From assembly GCA_946965045.2 (NCBI GenBank), contig OX337228.1, positions 3,162,001 through 3,226,000 on the forward strand: a stretch of DNA of 64,000 nucleotides. The letters run 5' to 3'. The notes beneath the pieces are model-generated. The model worked only from the letters and a program-made list of their open reading frames with translations, searched no databases and was not told the origin of the DNA. The translations under genes and the position numbers were made by a program. The DNA is from Epithemia pelagica. Its lineage: Eukaryota > Bacillariophyta > Bacillariophyceae > Surirellales > Surirellaceae. This document shows positions 39,278 to 48,875 of this stretch, one piece after another (position 1 is the first letter of the stretch; every line of letters starts with the position of its first letter).

Positions 39278-41374
39278 ATGAATACGAATACGGATAGGCA
39301 CACACATTTTTCGCGATTGCTCTTTGTCGTGTACTTCCGAATCGCACCATATCATAGCGCGTCTCATCTGCGACCTATCATGAAAAGATTTTCCCATAGC
39401 CATCACCATCACCTCCCAGCTTGTCGTTGGACTGTTGGAATGATGAGGACCATGATGATGATGAAAAGGGGCCCCATGCTCTCCTTGCTTTGGGGCTGTG
39501 GAACCCTGATGCCGTCCGTTTCATTATCTTCCTCTGCTTCTCAATCGGAGAGTCCTGCTGGTCGGCGTGTTCCTCCGATTGTGTATACGATTGCCGGCTC
39601 CGATTCGGGGGGAGGAGCCGGCATTCAAGCGGATTTGCATGCCATTCACAGCATGGCCTGTCATGGATGTTCGGCCATTACCTGTTTGACAGCACAAAAT
39701 TCACAGGGTGTGACAGAGGTCCATGCTCCCCCGTCGTCCTTTCTGGGACAACAATTGCAAACCTTGACGGACGATTTGCCCCCTCGCGCCGTCAAAATTG
39801 GCATGTTGGGGACCCGAGAACTGGCGCAACAAGTGGGAACCTTTTTGCAACACCAACAAACCAAAAATCATGAAAAACAAAATGTATGGGTTGTTTTGGA
39901 TCCTGTCATGATTTCGACTTCGGGTCATCGGTTGATTGAAGACGACGCGCAAACGGCCATGGTACAATCTGTCTTTCCTCATGCCAATGTCATTACACCC
40001 AATTTGTATGAAGCTCAGGCATTCTTGTTGTCATCATCATCATCCTCTAAATCATCGTGGTCGACACGCCGCGAGATAGAATCGGCCGCTCATGACTTTT
40101 TGACGAAATACGAGAATGCAAAAGCGGTTTTGATCAAGGGAGGACACGTCTTGTTTGACCAAGACAAAAACGACAAGGACACTGCAGATCCTAGCTCAGC
40201 ACCGCCACATCGAAAAGCTCTTGATTACTTCTTGGCCCGAAATACTGACAATAGCAACCAGGAACCTCGTTTGTGTGATGGACATTTGGGTATCTGGCTC
40301 GAATCCAACTGGTTCGATACCGTTCATACCCATGGAACAGGGTGTACCTTGTCATCCTCCATGGCGGCAGCCTTGGCCTTGGGCGAAGAAGCACGACAAC
40401 AACAAGAATCACCCAATGCGGTTGTGAACAATTCACCGCCCTTGTTTTCGTCGGGCGCCATGCAAGCCATGGATTGTGTCGATGCCTCTTGTTTGGCCAA
40501 GGCCTATGTGACATCCGGCATTCAACAATCGGTGGGTTTGGGACAGGGACCAGGGCCAGTAGCACATACCGGTTTTCCATCCTCCCATGAAACCTTTCCC
40601 TCTATTCGGATCGTTCCCTGGAATCCTCTTGAGAAACAAGAGCAACCGTCTGGAACCTTTACTCCGCTACTATCATATTTTGCATCCCAGACAGAGTCTC
40701 AAAAAAAAGCACAGGATCCGTCCAAGGACGAGGTAATGGGTCGTATCTATCCTATTGCGGATAGCGTGGAATGGGTACACCGGTTGTGTCAAGTACCGGG
40801 TATTACCGATATTCAATTGCGTCTCAAGGGTGAAACGGACGATGCTCGGATTGCCGAATTGGTCCAACAAGCCCAAGACTTTTGTACAGCAGCGTCCAAA
40901 GCTAAAGAACAAGGTAGGATTCGTTTGTGGATAAATGATTATTGGCAAGCAGCTATCCAAGCCAAGTGTTTTGGAGTTCATTTGGGACAAGAAGATTTGT
41001 ATCAGTGTTGGAAACAGGGTGGTTTGGCTCAATTACAAGAGTACAACATGGCCTTGGGTGTATCGACGCATTCATACGGAGAATTGGCGGTGGCGTTGGG
41101 TCTCAAGCCCAGTTATGTCAGCTTGGGACCCATTTTTGGAACGCAAAGCAAAACGGTTCACTTTGGCCCGCAGGGACTGGAAACGATTACCCAATGGCGA
41201 CAGTTTGTTCCACCCCGTGTTCCGTTAGTAGTAATTGGAGGGATTGGCACACCCGGACTTGCCAAGGCTGTCCGACAAGCTGGCGCCGATAGCGTTGCCG
41301 TCATTGGAGCCGTGACAAACGCACCCAATGTACCGGATGCCGTCGACGCACTCCTACAAGCCATGGAAACATAA
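39278..41374 (+). CDS. Bifunctional thiamine biosynthesis protein: ThiD (HMP/HMP-P kinase) fused to ThiE (thiamine phosphate synthase)
   Basis: 698 residues from the ATG at 39278; in-frame ATGs at 39380 and about 39440 are also possible starts and would change any targeting peptide. The N-terminal domain is a ThiD-type kinase (IAGSDSGGGAGIQADL at about 105-120, VKIGMLGT, VLDPVMISTSGHRL, VITPNLYEA and the ATP/anion-hole GTGCTLSSSMAAALALG). The C-terminal domain, from about residue 487, is ThiE (IQLRLKG, WINDYWQAAI, GVHLGQEDL, LGVSTHSYGEL, YVSLGPIFGTQSKTV and VIGGIGTPGLAKAV). Plants and several algae carry the same domain order, and these steps make thiamine phosphate from HMP and the thiazole. 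A plastid location is likely by analogy but not proven here. No TPP-riboswitch signature is seen. Confidence 0.95.
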   Translation: MNTNTDRHTHFSRLLFVVYFRIAPYHSASHLRPIMKRFSHSHHHHLPACRWTVGMMRTMMMMKRGPMLSLLWGCGTLMPSVSLSSSASQSESPAGRRVPPIVYTIAGSDSGGGAGIQADLHAIHSMACHGCSAITCLTAQNSQGVTEVHAPPSSFLGQQLQTLTDDLPPRAVKIGMLGTRELAQQVGTFLQHQQTKNHEKQNVWVVLDPVMISTSGHRLIEDDAQTAMVQSVFPHANVITPNLYEAQAFLLSSSSSSKSSWSTRREIESAAHDFLTKYENAKAVLIKGGHVLFDQDKNDKDTADPSSAPPHRKALDYFLARNTDNSNQEPRLCDGHLGIWLESNWFDTVHTHGTGCTLSSSMAAALALGEEARQQQESPNAVVNNSPPLFSSGAMQAMDCVDASCLAKAYVTSGIQQSVGLGQGPGPVAHTGFPSSHETFPSIRIVPWNPLEKQEQPSGTFTPLLSYFASQTESQKKAQDPSKDEVMGRIYPIADSVEWVHRLCQVPGITDIQLRLKGETDDARIAELVQQAQDFCTAASKAKEQGRIRLWINDYWQAAIQAKCFGVHLGQEDLYQCWKQGGLAQLQEYNMALGVSTHSYGELAVALGLKPSYVSLGPIFGTQSKTVHFGPQGLETITQWRQFVPPRVPLVVIGGIGTPGLAKAVRQAGADSVAVIGAVTNAPNVPDAVDALLQAMET

Positions 41375-41586
41375 AAACCGGCATGCTTCGTAAATAGGTC
41401 GAGCAGAACATTAATGCAAACCTAAGAATCAAATGTACAGCATCTTTGCGCTCTTTCGGAAAGAGTCAAAGATATCTTTTACAACACTCTTACTTCGTCA
41501 TACTAAAGGTAGACACCATACTAGCTATTCCAAAGTAGCCAGATTCTTACCGACTACCACATTTTGCCTCACTCTCGTTTGGTAGG

Positions 41587-42647
41587 TTAGTTCCCTTTTT
41601 TGCGTTTTCCAAACAAATCTTCTAAAATCTTTTTGGAAACATCACCAAACTGATACTCGTCTTTCCCTGTGAAATTGGCGAGTGCCTTTTTGGTGATATC
41701 TCCAAACTGGTAATTAGCTGCCGCTTCTTCTCCGAGAAACTCCTTGACCCAGTTTTGCCGGTGTTCTTCCACCTTTCTGGAAATATCACCAAACTCGTAG
41801 GGTTGACCGGTGAATTCTTCGACACGATTCATGACCCGAGAGGCCACTGCTCGACTCAAGTCACCTGGTTCGTATTCGTCCTTGCCTGCGAATTGTGCCA
41901 CGGCCGTCTTGACTCGATTATCCAATTCGATGCTCAAATCACCAGCTTCATAGGGTTTGCCTGTCAATTCTTCCGTCATTTGTTTACTCGCCTCATCCAT
42001 GGCCAAGACAAAGTCACCCAGTTCATCTATGCTCCCATTGGGCCAAAAACAAGCAAAATGACAGAAGGAGAAAACAAGACAGACAAAAGAAGATGGAAAG
42101 TGAGTCAATTTGCATTGTGATTGAGAAGAGACACCTCTGGATGTTCCACAAGACGACTGAAACACCCAACCCAGTTTCTCTTTGAGAGATCTCTGTAAAA
42201 GAGTAGTAGTACTCGGCACTTACAGTCATCCTTCCCTCTGAATTTGGCAACTTCTTCCTTGACCTTGGTATCCAGTTGCTTGCTGATATCACCCATTTTG
42301 TAGTCATCCTTTCCCAGAAATTCACGGGCATTCTTTTTCAAATCTTCCAGAACGGCCACCCGAACGACTTCGGAGAGTTCCATAGACACGCCCATCCATT
42401 CATCATCAGCCACCAAGTTTCCCACGGCTTCTTTCTTGGCATCTTCTGATTCAAATTGAATGACATCATCGCCGTCGGTATTGCTGTCCGCCGCGTCAAA
42501 GAGTCGCATGGAGGAGAAAGGACCCCGCCATGAGTGGTGAGCTGGAGTGGCGGGAGTGTTCCTGAAGCAAGAAGGACTCCAAGCTTCAATGACAATCCAT
42601 TGCATTAATATTGTTGTAAACAAAAAGGAACAAGGTGCTTTCATCAT
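41587..42647 (-). CDS. Secreted or plastid-type protein with seven GKDxYxxGDxS repeats, two exons
   Basis: Exon 1 is 42647-42224, the intron 42223-42027 (GTAAGT...TAG, 197 bp) and exon 2 42026-41587, giving 287 residues. The ATG at 42647 leads a hydrophobic signal-like peptide (CSFLFTTILMQWIVIEAWS). After an acidic linker come about seven ~26-residue units with the pattern F-x-G-K-D-x-Y-x-x-G-D-(I/L)-S followed by an amphipathic helix. The intron lies inside the second unit, and splicing rebuilds GKDDYELGD, which confirms the gene model. The last unit ends in a Lys/Arg tail. Similar repeats occur in stramenopile proteins, as far as I know without a settled function. The array resembles a scaffold or binding module; this is inference. 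Confidence 0.85.
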
Positions 42648-43073
42648 GGTGATTGTTAGAAGATGATGGCTTTGAGAGTGACAACAAGAAAACAAACTGA
42701 TGAGTCAATCTTGACATTGAAAGATTCGATGTGCAAGAAAAACAATTGTGAGAGAAGGTGTAGATTTCGTTCCCATGAGGTAGCCTTGTTGTGCGATTGC
42801 GCGAGCAAGTCACGCCACGAAATACCACGTGGCATAGGTCAGTCGCTCGGTTCAAGTTCCCCGTGGAAGTGGAAATGTGAGGGTGTTTCGCCGCGCGATG
42901 TGGTTGATTGTTGGCGGATGCATCAGATTCGATCTCCATCCACATGGCAAAGAACACGCAGAGAGATTGAGAGTTGCGGTCGTTCTGATTCCCTCCTACA
43001 CCTCTGCTCCGATTGCCGCTCAAGGGAATCCGCACATTACGCGTGAGATTGCAGAAGGAGAGAAGAAGAGAAC
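42648..43073. other. Divergent intergenic region
   Basis: 426 bp between the GKDxY repeat gene and the PI4-kinase gene. ORFs here do not look real. Confidence 0.4.
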
Positions 43074-46000
43074 ATGCTCGATGTGACTACCTTTTTGATG
43101 AGATGGATGTTTCTGTCGAATTTGTTGAGCAATGTGGCAGACATACTCACGTTTCCGCAACAACATCCTACACATTCGCAACCACCTTTGCCACCATCGC
43201 CGCCAATCCATCATCATCAACCACACTACGTACCAAATCAAAATCCACATTCCCTACACCAAAATCCTACAAGACATCAGCATCACACACCACGTCGGTC
43301 CCATTCCAATGATCTCCGGGCGCACGAACATCATTGGAGAAATCAATGCTTGCAAACAATCCTCAGTTATCCTCCAGGGAATCATCGGTTATTGATCGTC
43401 GATGCCTTTCGAATAGAATTGGTGCAGAGACTAGCTCACAGTCTCAACTTATCGCAGGAATGTTTGAAACGGCATCGACGAGCCTTGCCGCAATCTCACC
43501 AACGGCCATCCCATCCAGGCACGTCGACTCACATGCACACACTCGACAATGGTGCCCACCCCAATGGCGAAACTGAAGAAGTCGATCTCGATACCGACCA
43601 AGGGATTACTGAGACGATGCAACAATCCCGACTAGCGAGAACAACTCCGTCAGAGCCAACATCGACGAGCGATGACACAGGTTCGAGTGACCCTCTACGA
43701 CCAGCCTCGGCCGATACAAACATGTCACAGGAGGTAGGCACGGACAACCATTCGAACAACAATCTGAACGATTTGACGCAACAAGACATTGCTGATAGTT
43801 CGGAGCAACCAACCAATGCAACAATACAATCTCCTGAGCACGCCCTTGTGGAGGATGCATCAATTTCCACTGTACAAATTCCAGGCATTACTCCTCCACT
43901 TGCTAGGGAGCGACTCAAGCAAGTTCGAGAATACTTGCCGCAACTGGTATCGGCTGTCTTAAAGTCTCCTCCTGCTGTAGATCCCACCATTGCCAACCCT
44001 ATTCAGTTGCTGCGACAACTGCTCTTGAATCGATGTTCGCAAGATCCCAGTTGGGGGATTGAATTGTGTTGGCTCCTTGAAGCTGATGTGGGACGTGCGT
44101 GGAAAGCCTTGTTTGAACATCCGCAACAAACAGGAAGAAGACTCTTGGTCATACTGCCTGTTGACAAGGCCGCTGTATTGGCCAAGATTGGGCTCGAAAA
44201 GTCCGATGCCTTTGATCTCTTGCAGGGCGCAGAACAAGCCACTGCCTTTGGATACAACATTCCCGACCAGCAACACGCCGAGTCATTTGCTCATGCCCAG
44301 TCTCCATGCATGATGCAACATGCAAATGTACAACTACCCTCCGAACCTCGTTTACTCTCGAGCTTGAGTCAACGTAGATGTGCTCATTTTGGTGATACCA
44401 TGCACTTTGTTGATCGCCTTACCAAGCTGTCGTTGGATTTGCGAAGTGTCTCACCGTCGGAACGACTGCAACACTTGCATGAACAATTGAGCGAAATGAA
44501 TCGGAGAATAAGAAGGCGTATGGTAACCAAGGGTGAAATAAGTTTGGACATGGACGACCATCATGGTCCAGATGACTGGCCGCATGTCCGCGATCTAAAA
44601 CTCGATATGCTACATCATTCGGTGCATTTCCCACTTTTTCCACAAACCGGAACATGGCCTGCCGCCAGCGAGAAACATGACAAGGTTGCAGACACGGAAG
44701 AGACATTGGATGTTGTTCGTGTACTCAATATTGTCGTATCGGAAAGTCGCTTGTTGTCATCTCGAGAACGATGTCCCTTCCTCGTCCAGTTAGAGGTAGC
44801 CGACACAGGTTTGGAGGGACACGATGCTCGACTATACGCACTTGGTGCGTCCAAGGTCGGTTCCACCGTGGAAGAAGCCTTGTCCATGAATGCTGGTCAT
44901 TTACAATTTCCACAAGACCAATCAACAAGCACAGTGTCGTTGGCTCCAGAGCAAAGGCCACATAGTGCGTCGTATATGATTCCAGATGAACTAATGTCGA
45001 CATCAGTGGCTTCTCCGCCCTCGTCCCATGCATTAAGACATGAGTTTCCCCGAGGCGGATCGTTGTCGCCCGATCAAACATACCCCTATCAAAATGACAA
45101 TGGATATCAGGCTCATCCTCACCACAATCATCATGACGAATACAACAACTACAGTGAGCAATATGCTCAGCAAACAAATCCGCACTACCATTCCCATCAT
45201 CCAGATGACTACAGTCATCCCGAACAAGTAGTCTACCAAGATGGTGAGACTAGTTCATTTGCAGGGTTCCCCCACCCATCTGGTGATCCTCGACAAAATG
45301 AGTTGCGGGAACTCCATCTCCAGCTGCAATCACGGAGGCAGCAACAAAACCAGTATCACCAACAGAATACTTGGCATACTCACCCGTACGCAATGAACCA
45401 AGAACCACTGCAGACACAAGAACATGTCTCCGCAACCAGGGGGAAAGAGCTGTTAGACACGGTTTTTGGTATACCTTGGGCGGAACGGTGCACGGAAATT
45501 AAAGAATCCTCTCCATTTGGCCAGGTAGAGGGATGGCGCCTTGCGTCGTTTATCATGAAAGCGGGCGAAGATATTCGCAAAGAGTCTTTGGTGATGCAAC
45601 TTATTTCCAAGATGCAGAAATGGTTTGACGACGAAATTGAACATGAAATGCGCCCCGTCATGAGACCGTATACCATAATGAGTGTGGGTGGTGACGCCGG
45701 ATTGGTGGAATGTTTGTCTGACGCCAAAAGTGTAGACGAAGTCAAGAAGAAAACGGACCACTTTGAATCTTTGCGGGACTTTTTTATTCGAGCATATGGA
45801 CCTCCGGCTGATGAACGAGGTCAGCATGGACACACCAATACAGAGCCTGGAGAGATGACGTTTGAAAAGGCACAGGACAATTTTCTGAGATCTTTGGTCG
45901 GTTACAGTTTAGTGTGTTACGTTCTCCAGATCAAGGACCGCCACAATGCCAACATACTGCTGGATCGGTTTGGTCACGTCATGCACATTGACTTTGGTTT

Positions 46001-46403
46001 TGTGTTGGGGGACACGCCGAAAATGGGCAAAGTGCCCATCTTTAGTGAACGCGCTCCCTTTAAACTCAGCGCCGAATTTTGGGATGTTTTGGGGGGTTGG
46101 GACACCAATCGAGGTGGCCTGGGTGTTAAGTTTTGTAAAATGTTTGACAAGGCCTTTGCCTGTGTCGCGCGACACGCTGAAGAAGTATGTACTGTAGTGG
46201 AATTGACCATGTTGGGATTGAACTACGACGTTCGGACAGCTCGGATCATGGCCAATGGTGTTCGTTCAAGATTAAGAATGCGGGGACCTCAAGGCTCAAA
46301 GAAACAACAACAATTCATTGTCGAACTTGTCTCAGCTGCAAGAGCGTCATGGGGAACAACGACCTATGATTGGCTTCAAAAGAACATGAATGGATACCAA
46401 TGA
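43074..46403 (+). CDS. Type III phosphatidylinositol 4-kinase (beta/PIK1-like)
   Basis: 1109 residues. The C-terminal ~330 residues are a PI3/PI4-kinase catalytic domain: GKELLDTVFGIPWAERCTEI, then VEGWRLASFIMKAGEDIRKESLVMQLISKM, the catalytic loop DRHNANILLD (Asp955) and the activation loop HIDFGFVLGDTP (DFG at about 973). It ends with QQFIVELVSAARASWGTTTYDWLQ. The FIMKAGEDIRKE lysine motif and catalytic Asp are intact. A helical lipid-kinase region (about residues 280-500) precedes a long His/Asn/Gln-rich linker. The overall layout and the GVRSRLRMRG end favour the PI4K-beta type acting at the Golgi, rather than the larger alpha type. The N-terminus is low complexity, so the exact start is uncertain. 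Confidence 0.9.
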   Translation: MLDVTTFLMRWMFLSNLLSNVADILTFPQQHPTHSQPPLPPSPPIHHHQPHYVPNQNPHSLHQNPTRHQHHTPRRSHSNDLRAHEHHWRNQCLQTILSYPPGNHRLLIVDAFRIELVQRLAHSLNLSQECLKRHRRALPQSHQRPSHPGTSTHMHTLDNGAHPNGETEEVDLDTDQGITETMQQSRLARTTPSEPTSTSDDTGSSDPLRPASADTNMSQEVGTDNHSNNNLNDLTQQDIADSSEQPTNATIQSPEHALVEDASISTVQIPGITPPLARERLKQVREYLPQLVSAVLKSPPAVDPTIANPIQLLRQLLLNRCSQDPSWGIELCWLLEADVGRAWKALFEHPQQTGRRLLVILPVDKAAVLAKIGLEKSDAFDLLQGAEQATAFGYNIPDQQHAESFAHAQSPCMMQHANVQLPSEPRLLSSLSQRRCAHFGDTMHFVDRLTKLSLDLRSVSPSERLQHLHEQLSEMNRRIRRRMVTKGEISLDMDDHHGPDDWPHVRDLKLDMLHHSVHFPLFPQTGTWPAASEKHDKVADTEETLDVVRVLNIVVSESRLLSSRERCPFLVQLEVADTGLEGHDARLYALGASKVGSTVEEALSMNAGHLQFPQDQSTSTVSLAPEQRPHSASYMIPDELMSTSVASPPSSHALRHEFPRGGSLSPDQTYPYQNDNGYQAHPHHNHHDEYNNYSEQYAQQTNPHYHSHHPDDYSHPEQVVYQDGETSSFAGFPHPSGDPRQNELRELHLQLQSRRQQQNQYHQQNTWHTHPYAMNQEPLQTQEHVSATRGKELLDTVFGIPWAERCTEIKESSPFGQVEGWRLASFIMKAGEDIRKESLVMQLISKMQKWFDDEIEHEMRPVMRPYTIMSVGGDAGLVECLSDAKSVDEVKKKTDHFESLRDFFIRAYGPPADERGQHGHTNTEPGEMTFEKAQDNFLRSLVGYSLVCYVLQIKDRHNANILLDRFGHVMHIDFGFVLGDTPKMGKVPIFSERAPFKLSAEFWDVLGGWDTNRGGLGVKFCKMFDKAFACVARHAEEVCTVVELTMLGLNYDVRTARIMANGVRSRLRMRGPQGSKKQQQFIVELVSAARASWGTTTYDWLQKNMNGYQ

Positions 46404-46599
46404 GATACAGGCACCCGTTGAGATTGAATTCAGACACCCATGACATGAGTCTTTCAAGGAAGATAAGGACAAGAACATTGGAGGCGAACACTTCGTCTAA
46501 TACAAATACAATTCATTGTAAATCACTAACGTAAACTAGAATACAATGTTTTCTGAGAAAGAACGAAGTGCTAGCGATATTCCCGCAAATCATTTGTCT
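46404..46599. other. Gap between convergent PI4-kinase and IQM-like genes
   Basis: 196 bp; 3' ends only. Confidence 0.4.
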
Positions 46600-48117
46600 T
46601 TACCCATCCACTCCCAAAAGTTCTAGGGCTTGTCGTACTGTCGTCGCATTGCCAGTTTCCAGTTGATGGATTTGCTTCATGAGGCCAGACCCAATCAATC
46701 GCGCCTTGTGCGCCAGAAAACAGGCTTCTATTATAGCTGGCGTTAAGAACAAGGAATCCACCTTCTTTTTCTTTTTCTCACAGGGTGGTTCTCTTGGGAA
46801 AGAACTGTGCTCACCACTCTGTGTCGGATCTTGTTGGTTTGAGTCCTTGTTAGTGTTCTTGTTGTTGTCACGGGAGACGTGCAAAATTTGTTGCATATCA
46901 AAGTCAAAGGTTCTCAGATCAACACCAAGGTGGTACAAGAAGAGGAGAACGCATTGAGTATGCGCTTCACGAGGACGATAATGTCCCGAATGTGGATATA
47001 GGCGTGCGAGGAAACCATGTTCGTTCGTGATGAAAATACCAGCCGCTGCAACGGCCTTGCCACCAAAAAAGGAAGAATGGTGGAAGCGTTCTTTGGTTTG
47101 ATGGTCTTTCACAGAGGTGATCTTTTGACCTCCATACATGCGATTGTCTCGTAGGACAAATATCCAACCATCCGGACCTGTGACGATTGGGTCTCCCGCA
47201 GCATTGACGATTCGCCCACGGGCCTGGTCATCCAGTAATATGGTGAGTGCATACTTTTCCGTCACATCTGGATCGGTAATGTACAGGGCAGTATCAGCAT
47301 CCAATCGCGCTCGGGGACATTCAAGGATATCTGGGAGAGGTTGACCTGCTGATTCTCCTCTGGAATCCAACCAATCGAAAAAGACATTGGTTGGACATCC
47401 CAAGTTTTCCCAGTGTCGATAGTAGAATCGTAGGTTTTTGCCATAGCGATGTGCTGGATCGGATACCTCAAGCCACGCTTTGCGATGAAGTTGAGCATAA
47501 TTGCCTCGCTGTGTGCCACGAAGAACCCTCTCAGGAGGATTGGCTTGTAATCCTTTGTAGACATAACTGTCACTACCATTACATGTACTAGAATGCATTG
47601 CACCAATTGGAGCTCTAGAAGTTGGTGCAGTGCAGCTAGCAGAGGTAGGCATTACTGCTCCGACAATGGGAAGTTGATCCAAGAAACCGCCATGTTGTTC
47701 CGTAGACCGAAGACGACGTTTTCGTTTGGGCGTGTTCGTTTCCGTTCGCATCGGAACAACAAAGGAAAGAGCAGAATTTCTTGTGGAGTCTGTGGCTTGC
47801 TGTGGGACAGGATTCAGCCTAGACGACAAACATCCCACGCCTTCTTCTTCTTCTTCATCCTCCTCTTCCTCATCAAACCTATCATCATCGTCGTCCAATA
47901 TATGAATCTCCTGCGCTACATTGGCATCTCCAACTGCCTCGGCGAATTGCGCCGCTTCACACAGGCGGCGATCCATGCTAGCACTTCGCGGCAGAAACCA
48001 AGTCGCAGTACGACCAGCAGCGGGGGGAACAGCCGTGGTCGAGGGGGAACTCCCAACAACGACTGAAGAGGCACCAAGCTCATGTGGAGAAGGCAAAGGC
48101 ATCTGGCTCGTCATCAT
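46600..48117 (-). CDS. IQM-like protein A (plant IQ-motif calmodulin-binding protein family)
   Basis: 505 residues from the Met-Met start at 48117. A disordered N-terminus contains the conserved block RRLCEAAQFAEAVGDANVA and an acidic run. The domain from about 195 matches the plant IQM core: RKAWLEVSDPAHRYGKNLRFYYRHW ... FFDWLD, ECPRARLD, DGWIFVLRDNRMYGGQK, FHHSSFFGGKAVAAAGIF and LYPHSGHYRPREAHTQ. In plants, IQM proteins bind calmodulin through an IQ motif and affect stress responses. A canonical IQ motif is not obvious here; LQANPPERVLRGTQRGN could be a diverged form. The C-terminal FLTPAIIEACFLAHKARLIGSGLM segment is not in plant IQMs as I know them. Tandem with IQM-like protein B. Confidence 0.8.
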   Translation of the reverse strand: MMTSQMPLPSPHELGASSVVVGSSPSTTAVPPAAGRTATWFLPRSASMDRRLCEAAQFAEAVGDANVAQEIHILDDDDDRFDEEEEDEEEEEGVGCLSSRLNPVPQQATDSTRNSALSFVVPMRTETNTPKRKRRLRSTEQHGGFLDQLPIVGAVMPTSASCTAPTSRAPIGAMHSSTCNGSDSYVYKGLQANPPERVLRGTQRGNYAQLHRKAWLEVSDPAHRYGKNLRFYYRHWENLGCPTNVFFDWLDSRGESAGQPLPDILECPRARLDADTALYITDPDVTEKYALTILLDDQARGRIVNAAGDPIVTGPDGWIFVLRDNRMYGGQKITSVKDHQTKERFHHSSFFGGKAVAAAGIFITNEHGFLARLYPHSGHYRPREAHTQCVLLFLYHLGVDLRTFDFDMQQILHVSRDNNKNTNKDSNQQDPTQSGEHSSFPREPPCEKKKKKVDSLFLTPAIIEACFLAHKARLIGSGLMKQIHQLETGNATTVRQALELLGVDG

Positions 48118-48875
48118 CGTGGAAGGGATAACGGTGTTGGATGGACAGCAGATTCCACCACAATAAGAGCAACAAAGTAATTAGATTCGTGGAGTCGTGA
48201 CCAAATTATGTTGTGGCTGGCACCCTGCGAGGTGCTGTCTTTGATGGTCTTCAAACAGATCCCCCGACGACGAAGATCTTGCGAGAGACCGCAGATTCAT
48301 CCCAAGAGCCGCCGGAAGAATCCAGGCAGACGATTATGCAGGTAGTCTCAGTTGATCGACTTTTGATAATGCACGGGACAAGAATCCTAAGAATCCGATT
48401 TGTCCTTGTCTCTCGTGTCTTACTGCCGGATTGTGATTGGGTTCGGTCTATGCATTATTTCCGTGTGGAAAGTAGAAGATTCGCCCGTGTGAATCAAGCA
48501 TCAGATTCAACCAAACAAAAAGGATTCGTCATGGTCTTTTGCATTGATTTCGTTTCATCATTTATCCATGATTCATCAGATCACTAAGTTTTGTTGATAA
48601 CGTTCAAGCCCTGGTAGTGGAATGGATTGATCGGATCAAGAGGACATGGTCAAACGTCGACATTTGAGATTCCTTCATTAAACGTCCGCCAAAAATGAGA
48701 GATGTCTCATTTGGTCGCACCTTTAGCTACCCCTTAGTTGGATGATGGTAGGAGTAGCAAACCGGAAAGAGTCCCTAGCTGGATTCTAGGAGTAGTAGGA
48801 GCATATCTAGAGAAGAGGGAGGTGCAGTGCTCGTTAACAAAATCTATACCAAAAGCCCGACTTTTCCACAACAAA
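48118..48875. other. Intergenic region with TAGGAGTA motifs
   Basis: 758 bp between the tandem IQM-like genes. TAGGAGTA occurs at 48749-48756 and 48787-48794. An ORF at 48213-48587 lacks coding character. Confidence 0.5.

Noticed and set aside
39176-39440. TPP riboswitch controlling ThiDE
   Set aside because: No conserved CUGAGA/thi-box-like sequence was seen in the short upstream region.
48213-48587. 124-codon ORF between the IQM-like genes
   Set aside because: Composition looks random, no domain, and it lies in the promoter side of IQM-like protein A.
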